Of a DNA stretch of 38,468 bases, positions 10,039 through 18,194 are shown piece by piece. A program made the translations under genes and the position numbers. This DNA is from Lysobacter_K sp043738095. GTDB taxonomy: Bacteria > Pseudomonadota > Gammaproteobacteria > Xanthomonadales > Xanthomonadaceae. The notes beneath the pieces were generated by a model. It searched no databases and was not told the origin of the DNA. It was given only the letters and a program-made list of their open reading frames with translations. Where the stretch lies: contig JAYSZI010000125.1 of NCBI GenBank assembly GCA_043738095.1, forward strand, positions 1 through 38,468, written 5' to 3'. The stretch's first letter is position 1. Each line of letters opens with the position of its first letter.

Positions 10039-11157
10039 CTATCGTTTTCGATCCACGCCTGTGCCCAACGTGCCGGCCTCGCCGACATCCCCGCACTGCG
10101 CGCGATGCCGCAGCGCCTGGTCCATCAGCACCAGCGCGACCATCGCCTCGCAGATCGGCGTGGCGCGGATGCCGACGCAGGGGTCGTGGCGGCCGGTGGT
10201 TATCACCTCGACTGTGTTGCCGTGGATATCCAGGCTGTCGACCGGCAGGCGCAGGCTTGACGTCGGTTTGAACGCGACCGAGCAGCGCAGCGGCTGGCCG
10301 CTGCTGATGCCACCGAGGATGCCGCCGGCGTGATTGGATGCAAACGCCGTCGCGCTGCCGTCCAGATGCATGGCGTCGCGGTGCTCACTGCCCCGCTGCG
10401 CCACGACCGCAAAGCCATCGCCGATCTCGACCCCCTTGACCGCGTTGATGCTCATCAGTGCCGCGGCGAGTTCGCCATCGAGCTTGCCGTAGATCGGCTC
10501 GCCCCAGCCCGCCGGCACGCCGGTGGCGACCACGTCCACGCGCGCGCCGACCGAGTCGCCGGATTTGCGCAGCGCGTCCATGTAGGCCTCCAATTCCACG
10601 ACCTGCGCCGCGTCGGGCCAGAAGAACGGGTTGTCCTCGACCACCTCCAGATCATGGCCGTTGGGCACGATCGCGCCGATCTGCGCCAGAAAACCTTGCA
10701 CGCGCACGCCGTGGCGTTCGGCCAGCCATTTCTTGGCGATTACGCCCGCGGCGACGCGCATCGTGGTCTCGCGCGCGCTCGCCCGCCCGCCGCCGCGCGG
10801 GTCGCGGATGCCGTACTTCTGCCAGTAGGTGTAATCGGCGTGGCCGGGGCGGAACTGTTCGGCAATCTTCGCGTAGTCCTTGCTGCGCGCATCGACGTTG
10901 CGGATCAACAACGCAATCGGCGTGCCGGTGGTCCGGCCCTCGTAAACACCACTGAGGATTTCAACCTCGTCTGCCTCGTGGCGGGCGGAGGTATGGCGGG
11001 TCTTGCCGGTCGCGCGGCGTTCCAGGTCGCGGCGGAAATCCTCGGGCGCGATCGCGATGCCGGGCGGGCAGCCGTCGATCACGCAGCCGATCGCTGGACC
11101 GTGGCTTTCGCCGAAGGTCGTCACCGCGAACAACTTGCCGAAGGTATTGCTGGACAC
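10039..11157 (-). CDS. aroC: Chorismate synthase AroC
   Basis: A 372-residue FMN-dependent enzyme that converts 5-enolpyruvylshikimate-3-phosphate to chorismate, precursor of aromatic amino acids and folate. It has the N-terminal signature SNTFGKLFAVTTFGESHGPAIG, the second signature GGGRASARETTMRVAAG, and the C-terminal RHDPCVGIRATPICEAMVALVL. The start is a GTG at 11157 giving (M)SSNTFGKLF, the usual family N-terminus; the frame stays open upstream but without family similarity. It lies 93 bases downstream of prmB on the same strand. Confidence 0.96.
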   Translation of the reverse strand: MSSNTFGKLFAVTTFGESHGPAIGCVIDGCPPGIAIAPEDFRRDLERRATGKTRHTSARHEADEVEILSGVYEGRTTGTPIALLIRNVDARSKDYAKIAEQFRPGHADYTYWQKYGIRDPRGGGRASARETTMRVAAGVIAKKWLAERHGVRVQGFLAQIGAIVPNGHDLEVVEDNPFFWPDAAQVVELEAYMDALRKSGDSVGARVDVVATGVPAGWGEPIYGKLDGELAAALMSINAVKGVEIGDGFAVVAQRGSEHRDAMHLDGSATAFASNHAGGILGGISSGQPLRCSVAFKPTSSLRLPVDSLDIHGNTVEVITTGRHDPCVGIRATPICEAMVALVLMDQALRHRAQCGDVGEAGTLGTGVDRKR

Positions 11158-11250
11158 AGTCTTGATGCTCCGCCGGTGTGAACGCTGTGGGGGATCGGAT
11201 GCTCTCGCGCTACAGCGGATCCCTCGCTGCACTCGCGACTACGGCCTCGC

Positions 11251-12183
11251 TCAGCCGCGCGCGTCGGCCAACGCTTTTATGCGCGTCTCGTGCTCGACCA
11301 AGTCGCTGCGTTCCACCACGAAAATCCCCATTTGCCCGACCTTGAACTCGACCCAGGCCAGCGGCAGCTCCGGCAGCAATTCGACCAAGGCGCGTTCGGC
11401 CTCACCGACTTCGCAGATCAGCAGCCCGCCCTCGCTCAGATGCGCGGGCGCATCGCGCAGGATCTTCAGCGCCAGGTCCAGGCCGTCATCGCCGGCACGC
11501 AGGCCGAGTTCGGGCTCATGCGCGTATTCCTGCGGCAGCGCGTCGGTCTCGGCATTCGTGACGTACGGCGGGTTGGTCACAATCAGGTCGTAGACCTCGC
11601 CCTGCAGCGCGTTGAACAGGTCCGATTGGCGCAGGGTGACGTTGTCGGCGTGCAGGCGCGCCTGGTTCTCCGCCGCGAGCGCCAACGCGTCGGCGTTGAT
11701 GTCGACGCCGTCGACCTGCCAGTCGGGGTGGTAGTGCGCGGTCGCGATTGCGATGCAGCCCGAGCCCGTGCACAGATCGAGCACCCGCTGCACCTCGCGC
11801 CCACCGAGCCACGGCTCGAAGCCCGACTCGATCAGTTCGGCGATCGGCGAGCGCGGCACCAGCGCGCGCGGGTCGCTCTTGAAGCTCAGGCCGGCGAACC
11901 AGGCCTCACCGGTCAGGTACGCGGCCGGGATGCGCTCGTTGATGCGCCGCTCGAACAGCGCCAGCACCGCAGCCTTCTCCGCACTGGTCACGCGCGACTG
12001 GCCGTACACCGGGCTCAGGTCGTGCGGCATGTGCAGGGCGTGCAGCACCAGCTGCGTTGCCTCGTCCAGCGCGTTGTCGTAGCTGTGGCCGAACGTCAGC
12101 CGGGCCGCGCCGAAGCGGGTCCCGCCATAACGGATCAGGTCGACGATGCTCAGCTGTTCGAAGGTCGGGGCGTCAACGGGCAC
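11251..12183 (-). CDS. prmB: Ribosomal protein L3 N5-glutamine methyltransferase PrmB
   Basis: An SAM-dependent methyltransferase that modifies a glutamine of ribosomal protein L3. Motif I is DLCTGSGCIAIA (about 136-147), with Cys where PrmC usually has Gly, and the Gln-binding NPPY is at about 204-207. DVDIN-like GVDINADALALA is the SAM acidic loop. I chose the GTG at 12183 (310 residues). The alternative ATG at 12213 overlaps a perfect TATAAT -10 box and would give 320 residues. Neither has a clear Shine-Dalgarno sequence. The open frame continues far upstream, antisense to the Sco and psd genes, and that part is not real. Confidence 0.93.
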   Translation of the reverse strand: MPVDAPTFEQLSIVDLIRYGGTRFGAARLTFGHSYDNALDEATQLVLHALHMPHDLSPVYGQSRVTSAEKAAVLALFERRINERIPAAYLTGEAWFAGLSFKSDPRALVPRSPIAELIESGFEPWLGGREVQRVLDLCTGSGCIAIATAHYHPDWQVDGVDINADALALAAENQARLHADNVTLRQSDLFNALQGEVYDLIVTNPPYVTNAETDALPQEYAHEPELGLRAGDDGLDLALKILRDAPAHLSEGGLLICEVGEAERALVELLPELPLAWVEFKVGQMGIFVVERSDLVEHETRIKALADARG

Positions 12184-12211
12184 GGCGGGTCCAGGGCAAA
12201 ACGTGGCGGGC

Positions 12212-12217
12212 ATTATA
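12212..12217 (-). promoter_or_regulatory. Putative -10 box of prmB
   Basis: A perfect TATAAT on the minus strand, about 29 bases before the GTG start of prmB. The -35 region at the usual spacing is weak. Its position means an in-frame ATG just inside the box probably cannot be the start codon. Confidence 0.45.
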
Positions 12218-12316
12218 AGGCGGCATCCATACTTGGATCGCACCGTCACAACAGCGTCCGGGCACCCGACCGCTATCATGCGACCTCGCAGGCACGCCGC
12301 CTGAGCGGAACCGATC

Positions 12317-12964
12317 ATGTTCAACCGCACCACCGTCACTATTCTCGTCGCCGCGCTCGCCGCCGCGCTCGGCCTGTGGGCCGCGCAGCACCTGTTCGGC
12401 GCGCCCGCCGCACCGCACCGGCCGCAGACCCAAGCCGTGCGCCTGTTTGAGCCAACGCGCGAGCTACCCGCGTTCTCGCTGCGGCAGTCCGATGGCACGC
12501 GCCTGGTCCCGGGTGAACTCAAGGGGCATTGGACGCTGGTGTTCCTCGGCTTCACCCATTGCCCCGACGTCTGCCCGACCACACTGGCGACGATGGCCGG
12601 CGCGCAAAAGCAGTGGGCCACGATCCCGGAATCGACCCGGCCGCGGGTACTGTTCGTTTCGGTCGATCCCGAGCGCGACACCCCCGATCGCATCGGCGAG
12701 TACGCCCACGCCTTCCACCGCGACACCCTCGCTGCCACCGCCGATCTGCCCGCGCTGGAGAATTTCGCGCGCTCGCTGAGCATGGTGTTCGCCAAGGTGG
12801 CACCAGAACTGGGTGCGCCGATGGACCAATACGTAGTCGACCACAGCGCGACCATGGCGGTGCTCGACCCGCAGGGCCGGATGGCAGGCCTGCTGCAGCC
12901 GCCGCTCGACGTCAAAGCCGTTGCCGCCGACCTCGCCGCGTTGACCGAGGCGACCGCGCCATGA
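12317..12964 (+). CDS. SCO1/SenC-family copper chaperone
   Basis: A 215-residue membrane-anchored thioredoxin-fold protein of the SCO1/SenC/PrrC family, which delivers copper to the CuA site of cytochrome c oxidase. An N-terminal transmembrane anchor (residues 5-25) is followed by a periplasmic domain. The copper ligands are present: Cys82 and Cys86 in CPDVC and His176 in VVDHSATM. VSVDPERDTPDRIGEYA is also typical. Its stop overlaps the psd start as ATGA, so the two are coupled. Some family members act as redox proteins rather than copper chaperones. Confidence 0.9.
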   Translation: MFNRTTVTILVAALAAALGLWAAQHLFGAPAAPHRPQTQAVRLFEPTRELPAFSLRQSDGTRLVPGELKGHWTLVFLGFTHCPDVCPTTLATMAGAQKQWATIPESTRPRVLFVSVDPERDTPDRIGEYAHAFHRDTLAATADLPALENFARSLSMVFAKVAPELGAPMDQYVVDHSATMAVLDPQGRMAGLLQPPLDVKAVAADLAALTEATAP

Positions 12965-13836
12965 GCCTGACCACCACACTCACTTACGTGCTGCCGCACC
13001 GGCTGCTGTCGTCGATCGCGCGCGCCTTGGCGTACTCCGACCATCCGCGCGTGCGGCGCTGGTTGATCGATACCGTCAGCCGCAAATTCGGCGTCGACCT
13101 CAGCGAAGCCGTGCACCCCGATCCAACGAGCTACGCGACGTTCAACGCGTTTTTCACCCGCGCGCTCAAGCCAGGGGCACGCATGCCCGACCCGGATCCC
13201 GAGACGTTGTTGATGCCCGCTGACGGCCGCATCAGCCAGTGCGGAGCGATTGAAGACGGACGCATCTTCCAGGCCAAAGGCCAGTCGTTCACCGCCGCCG
13301 AACTGCTGGGTGATGCCAATGCCGCCGAGCCGTTCGCCAGCGGCCTGTTCGCGACCGTGTATCTCGCGCCGAAGGACTACCACCGCGTGCACATGCCGTG
13401 GACCGGCAAGCTGCTGGAAACCGTGCACGTGCCCGGTCGCTTGTTCAGCGTCGGCCCGGATGCGGTGCGCAACATTCCGCGGCTGTTCGCGCGCAATGAG
13501 CGGCTGGTGTGCCACTTCGACACCGACTTCGGACCGATGGCCGTGGTCATGGTCGGCGCGCTGCTGGTATCCGGAGTGGAGACGGTCTGGAGCGGCGAGG
13601 AGATCCCGCGTTACGGCCACACCATCACTGTCAAGGACTACCGCGGCGAAGACATCACGCTCGAGCGTTTCGACGAGATGGCACGGTTCAACTACGGCTC
13701 GACCGTGATCGTGCTGTTGCCCGCGGGCGTGGCGGCGTTGTCGGAGGGGTTGTCGGCGGAAATGCCGGTCCGTCTGGGGCAGAGGCTTGGCACGTTGCTT
13801 CCCGACGCCCAGGTGGAGTTCGCAGGCGATAACTAG
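12961..13836 (+). CDS. psd: Phosphatidylserine decarboxylase proenzyme
   Basis: A 291-residue pyruvoyl enzyme that decarboxylates phosphatidylserine to phosphatidylethanolamine at the inner membrane. The self-cleavage motif GST is at residues 246-248 in FNYGSTVIVLLP, so Ser247 becomes the pyruvoyl group of the short alpha chain. Other family segments are TFNAFFTRALKPGAR, MPADGRISQ, YLAPKDYHRVHMPWTG, and the V-GRLFSVGP substrate loop. It belongs to the group I (E. coli-like) enzymes. ATGA coupling to the SCO gene is seen. It converges with the lysoplasmalogenase-family gene, another ether/ester phospholipid gene, 49 bases away. Confidence 0.96.
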   Translation: MSLTTTLTYVLPHRLLSSIARALAYSDHPRVRRWLIDTVSRKFGVDLSEAVHPDPTSYATFNAFFTRALKPGARMPDPDPETLLMPADGRISQCGAIEDGRIFQAKGQSFTAAELLGDANAAEPFASGLFATVYLAPKDYHRVHMPWTGKLLETVHVPGRLFSVGPDAVRNIPRLFARNERLVCHFDTDFGPMAVVMVGALLVSGVETVWSGEEIPRYGHTITVKDYRGEDITLERFDEMARFNYGSTVIVLLPAGVAALSEGLSAEMPVRLGQRLGTLLPDAQVEFAGDN

Positions 13837-13837
13837 G

Positions 13838-13880
13838 GTCGCGCTGTCGCGCTGTCGCGCTGCCCCGAAGCCCGCGGGGC
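13838..13880. repeat. 8-bp tandem repeat and hairpin between convergent genes
   Basis: Three exact head-to-tail copies of GTCGCGCT (13838-13861) begin just after the psd stop. They are followed by a GCCCCG/CGGGGC hairpin (13862-13880) with a 7-base loop. No T-run follows, so this is at best a weak bidirectional terminator between psd and the convergent gene. The repeat number may vary between strains. Confidence 0.6.
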
Positions 13881-13885
13881 ACCAG

Positions 13886-14605
13886 CTACTGTGTGTTCGC
13901 GACGTCTGGCGCATCGCGCATGGCCGACATGCCGATCAGGCACTGCGCGATCCAGTACGTCGTCAGCACCGCCAGCGTTGCCGCCGCGAACGGCATCGCG
14001 AAGCGGTCGATCGCGAGCATCGAATCCGATGCCACAAAGAACAATCCGCCAGCAGCGGCGAGCGCGGTGGCCCGGTCGCGCCGCTGCCACCACACCACCG
14101 TCGCCTGCGCGGCCATCGCCGCCAACACCACGACGTAGACGATCACCGGCACCCGCAGCACGGACGGCAGCGACGGCCATACGACCGATAACACGATCGC
14201 TGCCAGCACGGCATACGCCAGCAACGGCCACACCAGCGCGAACAAGCGCGCGCGGCGGGCGAAGGCGAGCAGATAGGCGACGTGGGCGAGCAGAAAGCTC
14301 GCCAAGCCAAACACGAAGTAATCGCCGGGCAACATCAGGAACACGTCGCCCAGGGTCGAAAACCCGAGCCCGGCCAACACGCCGGCGCGGTAGCCGCGTT
14401 CGGATGTGCATGCCGTCCAAACCATCGCCACGATCAGCAATGTCGTGAGCGGTTTCGCGGCGTAGTGCAGCAACGGCAGCGGGACGTAAGCCCCGGCAAT
14501 CGCCAGGGACGCAGTGCCCGCGATCAGACCAAGCCAACGCCAATGTGGGCGCGCACCGACCCCGGGACGGAGCGGTGGATGTGGCGGAGACGCTGTGGCT
14601 TCCAT
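13886..14605 (-). CDS. Lysoplasmalogenase (YhhN/TMEM86 family)
   Basis: A 239-residue integral membrane protein with about eight hydrophobic helices. It shows the YhhN/TMEM86 features: KPLTTLLIVAMVW in the second helix, FSTLGDVFLMLPGDYFVFGLASFLLAHVAYL in the middle, and FFVASDSMLAIDRF followed by TTYWIAQCLIG near the end. The conserved acidic residues in GDVFLM and SDSMLA are kept. Characterised members hydrolyse the vinyl-ether bond of lysoplasmalogens. Whether this organism makes plasmalogens is unknown. It is convergent with psd and followed upstream on the same strand by a small membrane protein. Confidence 0.85.
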   Translation of the reverse strand: MEATASPPHPPLRPGVGARPHWRWLGLIAGTASLAIAGAYVPLPLLHYAAKPLTTLLIVAMVWTACTSERGYRAGVLAGLGFSTLGDVFLMLPGDYFVFGLASFLLAHVAYLLAFARRARLFALVWPLLAYAVLAAIVLSVVWPSLPSVLRVPVIVYVVVLAAMAAQATVVWWQRRDRATALAAAGGLFFVASDSMLAIDRFAMPFAAATLAVLTTYWIAQCLIGMSAMRDAPDVANTQ

Positions 14606-14659
14606 GCCGATCGCCTGAATTAAATCGAATCGGGAAGCAATTTCAGCTTGAGTGCGTTG

Positions 14660-14857
14660 TCAGGCGCCATGCTTGCCCCGCATACGCCGAGCTACCAACA
14701 GCATGACGACGCCAGCAGCGAGAGCAACCGCCCCGTAGATGGCCCACTCGATCTGACCCGTCATAAAGCTTCCAGGCAGTAAGTTGATCCCTTGCAGGAT
14801 CCAAACGATCCCGAGAAGGGCCAGCATTACACCGCAAACACTGAGCGTGCGTTTCAT
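14660..14857 (-). CDS. Small two-helix membrane protein
   Basis: A 65-residue protein starting MKRTLSVCGV. It has two hydrophobic segments (about 5-30 and 38-58) and a basic tail RRMRGKHGA. The start at 14857 is supported by a good Shine-Dalgarno sequence (GAGGGGA) six bases upstream; a further upstream start at 14884 would add nine residues with no signal. Similar small proteins with a LQGINLLPGSFMTGQ-like loop occur in other bacteria as uncharacterised membrane proteins. The first helix could instead be read as a signal anchor. Function unknown; it lies between the lysoplasmalogenase and lytic transglycosylase genes on the same strand. Confidence 0.75.
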   Translation of the reverse strand: MKRTLSVCGVMLALLGIVWILQGINLLPGSFMTGQIEWAIYGAVALAAGVVMLLVARRMRGKHGA

Positions 14858-14911
14858 AGTCCCCTCAGCCTTTGAGCTAAGCACGAAGTCGCCACTGGCG
14901 CCTCACCCCAA

Positions 14912-16465
14912 CTAGTCGCGGCATCCCTCCAGCCTGAGCTTCTGCCCCGGCCGGATCGCGAACTGCGGCCCAGCGATACCGTTGGCACGCGCCAAGGCCC
15001 CGCTCTCGCAACGGAACTTGCGCGAAATCGACATCAGCGTCTCGCCGGTCTGCACCTGATAGTCGCGCACCGCGACCGGCGTGGGCCGGCCGGTAGCGAC
15101 GGTGCCGACAACGGCGCCCGCGCCGGGCACGAATGTCGACACCGGCGGCGCCACCATCTCGATCGCCCCGGTACGCACGATCGCCGTGGTGGGGTCGCTC
15201 AGCACCAGCGTGCGCGCCAATTCCGCGCGAGGACCCTGCGTGCACCAGCGGTTATAAAGACCGACCATCCGGGTGGTGACATTGAGCGTCGCGCCCGCCG
15301 GCAGGTAGGCATCAGCTTCGTATCGCGGGTTGAGGTTGCGCAGCACGCGCATGTAACCGTCGCGGGTGCCGCCATTGCCCATGCAGATCGTCAATTCATA
15401 GATCGACGACGGCTTGGCCAACCGCAGGGTCGCCGGGCGCGCATCGACGCGCGGGAAACTCAACCCGTATTCCTTCGGGTGCAGATACAGCCAGGCCGCG
15501 GCGATCACCATCGGCACGTAGTCCTTGGTTTCCGGCGGGAACTGGTTGTAGACGTCGGCGTCCCAGAAATTGCGGCCGCCGCTTTCGCGGTGCACGCGGC
15601 GTGCGCGTCCTTCGCCACCGTTATAGGCGGCCAACGACATCTCGATGTTGCTGTTGAGTTCGGCGAAACGCTCGTTGAGGTAGCTCGCCGCGGCGTTGGC
15701 CGACGCCCGCGGGTCGTAACGGGTGTCGAAACCGGTGCCGTCCGGGCCGAGACCAAAACGCTGCCCGGTAGCGGGCATGAACTGCATTGGCCCAACCGCG
15801 CCAGCGCGCGAACCGACGTGGACCTTGCCGTTGGATTCCTTGGCCATGATGCCGAACAGCAACGCCTCGGGCAGGCCATTGCGCTCGAACGCAGGCGACA
15901 TCAGATGGCGCATGTACTGGTAATTCTCGTGGCTCTGCACCAGGGCCACGCGCATGTCGGTCAACCAGCGGCGGATGCCCGCCTGCACGGCCGGGTTGTA
16001 CTGCACCATCTTGACGAAACGCTGGCCGTCGGCGGTGAGCAACGCGGCGGCGCCGGCGCCCACGGGGACGTTGCTGGCGGCGTCAATGGGTTCGTCGACC
16101 AGGGTGCTGTCGCCGTCGTCCGCGCCGTGCCCGTCGGCGTTGGCTTTGAGCAGGCGCTTGAACGCCGCCAGCATCGTCGCCACCGAACAGCCCCGCTGTT
16201 TGCCGCACGCGGCCACAACGTCTTCCATGTCCTCCAGCGCGGCATCGCTCTGGCGCTGACCCTCCGGATCGGCGTTGCCAACCTTGACCATCGCCTCGCG
16301 GTATTTGTTCTCCGCCGCCTGCATGCGCTGGTTGAGCGAATCCACCGCCGCCTGGTCACGGCGCGAGATAGCCAGGGCATCGAGCGGCAACAGCAGCAGC
16401 ACGACGAGCAGCGGGGACATCACGCGGGCGATGCGATTCCCCGGAAAACGGACGAAGACGGACAT
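14912..16465 (-). CDS. Lytic transglycosylase with C-terminal LysM (MltD-like)
   Basis: A 517-residue exported peptidoglycan lytic transglycosylase. It has a signal or anchor segment at about 17-33, a coiled or helical region at about 36-170, then the SLT catalytic domain. The catalytic Glu210 lies in FGIMAKESNGK, followed by GAVGPMQFMPATGQRFGL and the ASYLNERF and SLAAYNGGEGRARR motifs. A single LysM domain closes the protein (about 466-512, YQVQTGETLMSISRKF). E. coli MltD has two LysM modules and a lipobox; here one is seen and no lipobox is obvious, so a plain signal peptide or anchor is more likely. Divergent from the DUF853 gene, 154 bases away. Confidence 0.9.
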   Translation of the reverse strand: MSVFVRFPGNRIARVMSPLLVVLLLLPLDALAISRRDQAAVDSLNQRMQAAENKYREAMVKVGNADPEGQRQSDAALEDMEDVVAACGKQRGCSVATMLAAFKRLLKANADGHGADDGDSTLVDEPIDAASNVPVGAGAAALLTADGQRFVKMVQYNPAVQAGIRRWLTDMRVALVQSHENYQYMRHLMSPAFERNGLPEALLFGIMAKESNGKVHVGSRAGAVGPMQFMPATGQRFGLGPDGTGFDTRYDPRASANAAASYLNERFAELNSNIEMSLAAYNGGEGRARRVHRESGGRNFWDADVYNQFPPETKDYVPMVIAAAWLYLHPKEYGLSFPRVDARPATLRLAKPSSIYELTICMGNGGTRDGYMRVLRNLNPRYEADAYLPAGATLNVTTRMVGLYNRWCTQGPRAELARTLVLSDPTTAIVRTGAIEMVAPPVSTFVPGAGAVVGTVATGRPTPVAVRDYQVQTGETLMSISRKFRCESGALARANGIAGPQFAIRPGQKLRLEGCRD

Positions 16466-16578
16466 GATCGACGTGGACAGCTAAGGGGGCCTTGGAGAGT
16501 AGTCGCGGTATCCAGATCGAGGCAAGGCACTGGCGTTTGTTATGGATTTTTGCGTGGGCGTCGTTCAGCGACCTCGCG

Positions 16579-16605
16579 GTGACAACACGAGCGTCTGGTT
16601 AGAAT
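16579..16605 (+). promoter_or_regulatory. Putative sigma-70 promoter of the DUF853 gene
   Basis: A GTGACA -35-like element (five of six matches) and a TAGAAT -10 box (five of six) are separated by 15 bases. The predicted transcription start would fall just before 16620. This argues against the longer reading frame that opens at 16542. Confidence 0.4.
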
Positions 16606-16619
16606 CGCCCGATCCCCCG

Positions 16620-18152
16620 ATGGAACCGGACATGGCGCCTTCCAGCACGATCCTTGTCGGCAAAGCCGTCACCACCCCCACCAGCGGTCAGGTGTTCCTG
16701 CAAGCCAATCTCGGCAACCGCCATGGTCTGGTCGCTGGCGCCACCGGCACTGGCAAGACCGTGACCTTGATGACGCTGGCCGAGGGCTTTTCGCGGCTGG
16801 GCGTACCGGTGTTCATGGCCGACGTGAAGGGGGACGTCGCGGGTCTGGCGGTCGCGGGCACGCCCAGTGAAAAGTTGCTGGCGCGCATCCAGCAGATCGG
16901 CATCGCCGATTACGTATCCGAAGGCAACCCGTGCGTGTTCTGGGACCTGTTCGGCAAGCGCGGCCACCCCGTGCGCACCACCATTAGCGAGATCGGCCCG
17001 ACCCTGCTGTCACGCATTCTTGAGCTCAACGACACCCAGAGCGGCGTGCTCGACATCGTGTTCAAGCTCGCCGACGACCGCGGCCTGCTGCTGCTCGACC
17101 TCAAGGATCTGCGCGCACTGCTGATGTTGGTCGCGGCCGAGCGCAAGGACGTGTCGACGTCGTATGGCCTGGTCAGCGCGCCCTCGATCGGCGCGATCCA
17201 ACGCGCGCTGTTGCGGTTGGATTCCGAAGGCGGCGAGGCGTTCTTCGGCGAACCAGCGTTGGATCTCACCGACCTCATGCGCACCACGACCGACGGCCGC
17301 GGCGTGATCAATATCCTCGCGGCGGAAGCGTTGATTCTGAAGCCGCGGCTGTATTCGAGTTTTCTGTTGTGGCTACTGTCGGAGTTGTTCGAGCAACTGC
17401 CCGAAGTCGGCGACCTCGACAAGCCGAAGCTGGTGTTCGTGTTCGACGAAGCGCATCTGCTGTTCGACGACGCCCCGCCGGCGCTGCAGCAGCGGGTCGA
17501 ACAAGTGGTCCGGATCATCCGCTCCAAGGGCGTGGGCGTGTATTTCTGCTCGCAGTTCCCCGACGACGTGCCCGACGACATTCTCGGCCAGCTCGGCAAT
17601 CGCGTGCAGCACGCGCTGCGCGCCTTCACCCCGCGCGACCAGAAAGCGGTCAAGACCGCCGCCGAGACGTTCGTGCGTAACCCGTTGCTGGATGTCGCTG
17701 AAACCATCTCCAAGCTCGGCACCGGCGAGGCGCTGGTGTCGATGCTGCAGGACAAGGGCATACCGATGCCGGTCGAGCGCACGCTGATCGCGCCGCCGCG
17801 CTGCCGCATGGGTGCGATCACCGATACCGAACGCGCCCAGGTGCGCGCCGGCAGCCCGGTCGGCGCGAAGTACGACACCGACGTGGATCGCGAGTCCGCG
17901 ACCGAAATGCTCGCCAAGCGCGCGCAGACCGCCGCCGAACAGGCGCAGGCACCGCCGGCCAAATCGCGCGAGCAGGACGACGACGAGCCCGGCGGCTTCG
18001 GCCAGTCGGTCAAGGATGCGGTGTTTGGCACCAAGCGCCGGCAAGGTATGGTCGAGACCATGGCCAAGCAGACCGCCCGCACCGTCGGTACCCAGATCGG
18101 CCGGAAAATCCTCCGCGGCCTGCTCGGCGGGGCGTTCGGCGGCCGCCGATAG
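16620..18152 (+). CDS. HerA-like DUF853 ATPase (YjgR family)
   Basis: A 510-residue P-loop ATPase of the DUF853/HerA-FtsK group. Walker A is GATGTGKT (about 40-47), following NLGNRHGLVAG. Walker B is in LVFVFDEAHLLF. The sensor-like SKGVGVYFCSQFPDDVPDDIL and QLGNRVQHALRAFTPRDQKAVK segments are typical of YjgR. A charged, Gln/Ala-rich region precedes a glycine/arginine C-terminus ending LLGGAFGGRR. The biological role of this family is not established; HerA relatives act in DNA end processing and anti-phage systems, but no nuclease partner is adjacent here. An alternative start is the ATG at 16632. Confidence 0.9.
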   Translation: MEPDMAPSSTILVGKAVTTPTSGQVFLQANLGNRHGLVAGATGTGKTVTLMTLAEGFSRLGVPVFMADVKGDVAGLAVAGTPSEKLLARIQQIGIADYVSEGNPCVFWDLFGKRGHPVRTTISEIGPTLLSRILELNDTQSGVLDIVFKLADDRGLLLLDLKDLRALLMLVAAERKDVSTSYGLVSAPSIGAIQRALLRLDSEGGEAFFGEPALDLTDLMRTTTDGRGVINILAAEALILKPRLYSSFLLWLLSELFEQLPEVGDLDKPKLVFVFDEAHLLFDDAPPALQQRVEQVVRIIRSKGVGVYFCSQFPDDVPDDILGQLGNRVQHALRAFTPRDQKAVKTAAETFVRNPLLDVAETISKLGTGEALVSMLQDKGIPMPVERTLIAPPRCRMGAITDTERAQVRAGSPVGAKYDTDVDRESATEMLAKRAQTAAEQAQAPPAKSREQDDDEPGGFGQSVKDAVFGTKRRQGMVETMAKQTARTVGTQIGRKILRGLLGGAFGGRR

Positions 18153-18194
18153 TTGTCCATCACACCGGAATCCTCAAAAAAAAAGGAGTTATCA

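Noticed and set aside
13838..13861. GTCGCGCT triplicate as a CRISPR-like or phase-variation array
   Set aside because: Only three 8-bp units without spacers, lying outside any coding frame; noted only as a short tandem repeat.
12184..13914. Very long minus-strand open frame extending upstream from prmB
   Set aside because: It is antisense to the SCO1 and psd genes, which have clear catalytic motifs, and the extension has GC-rich low-complexity composition with no recognisable domain.
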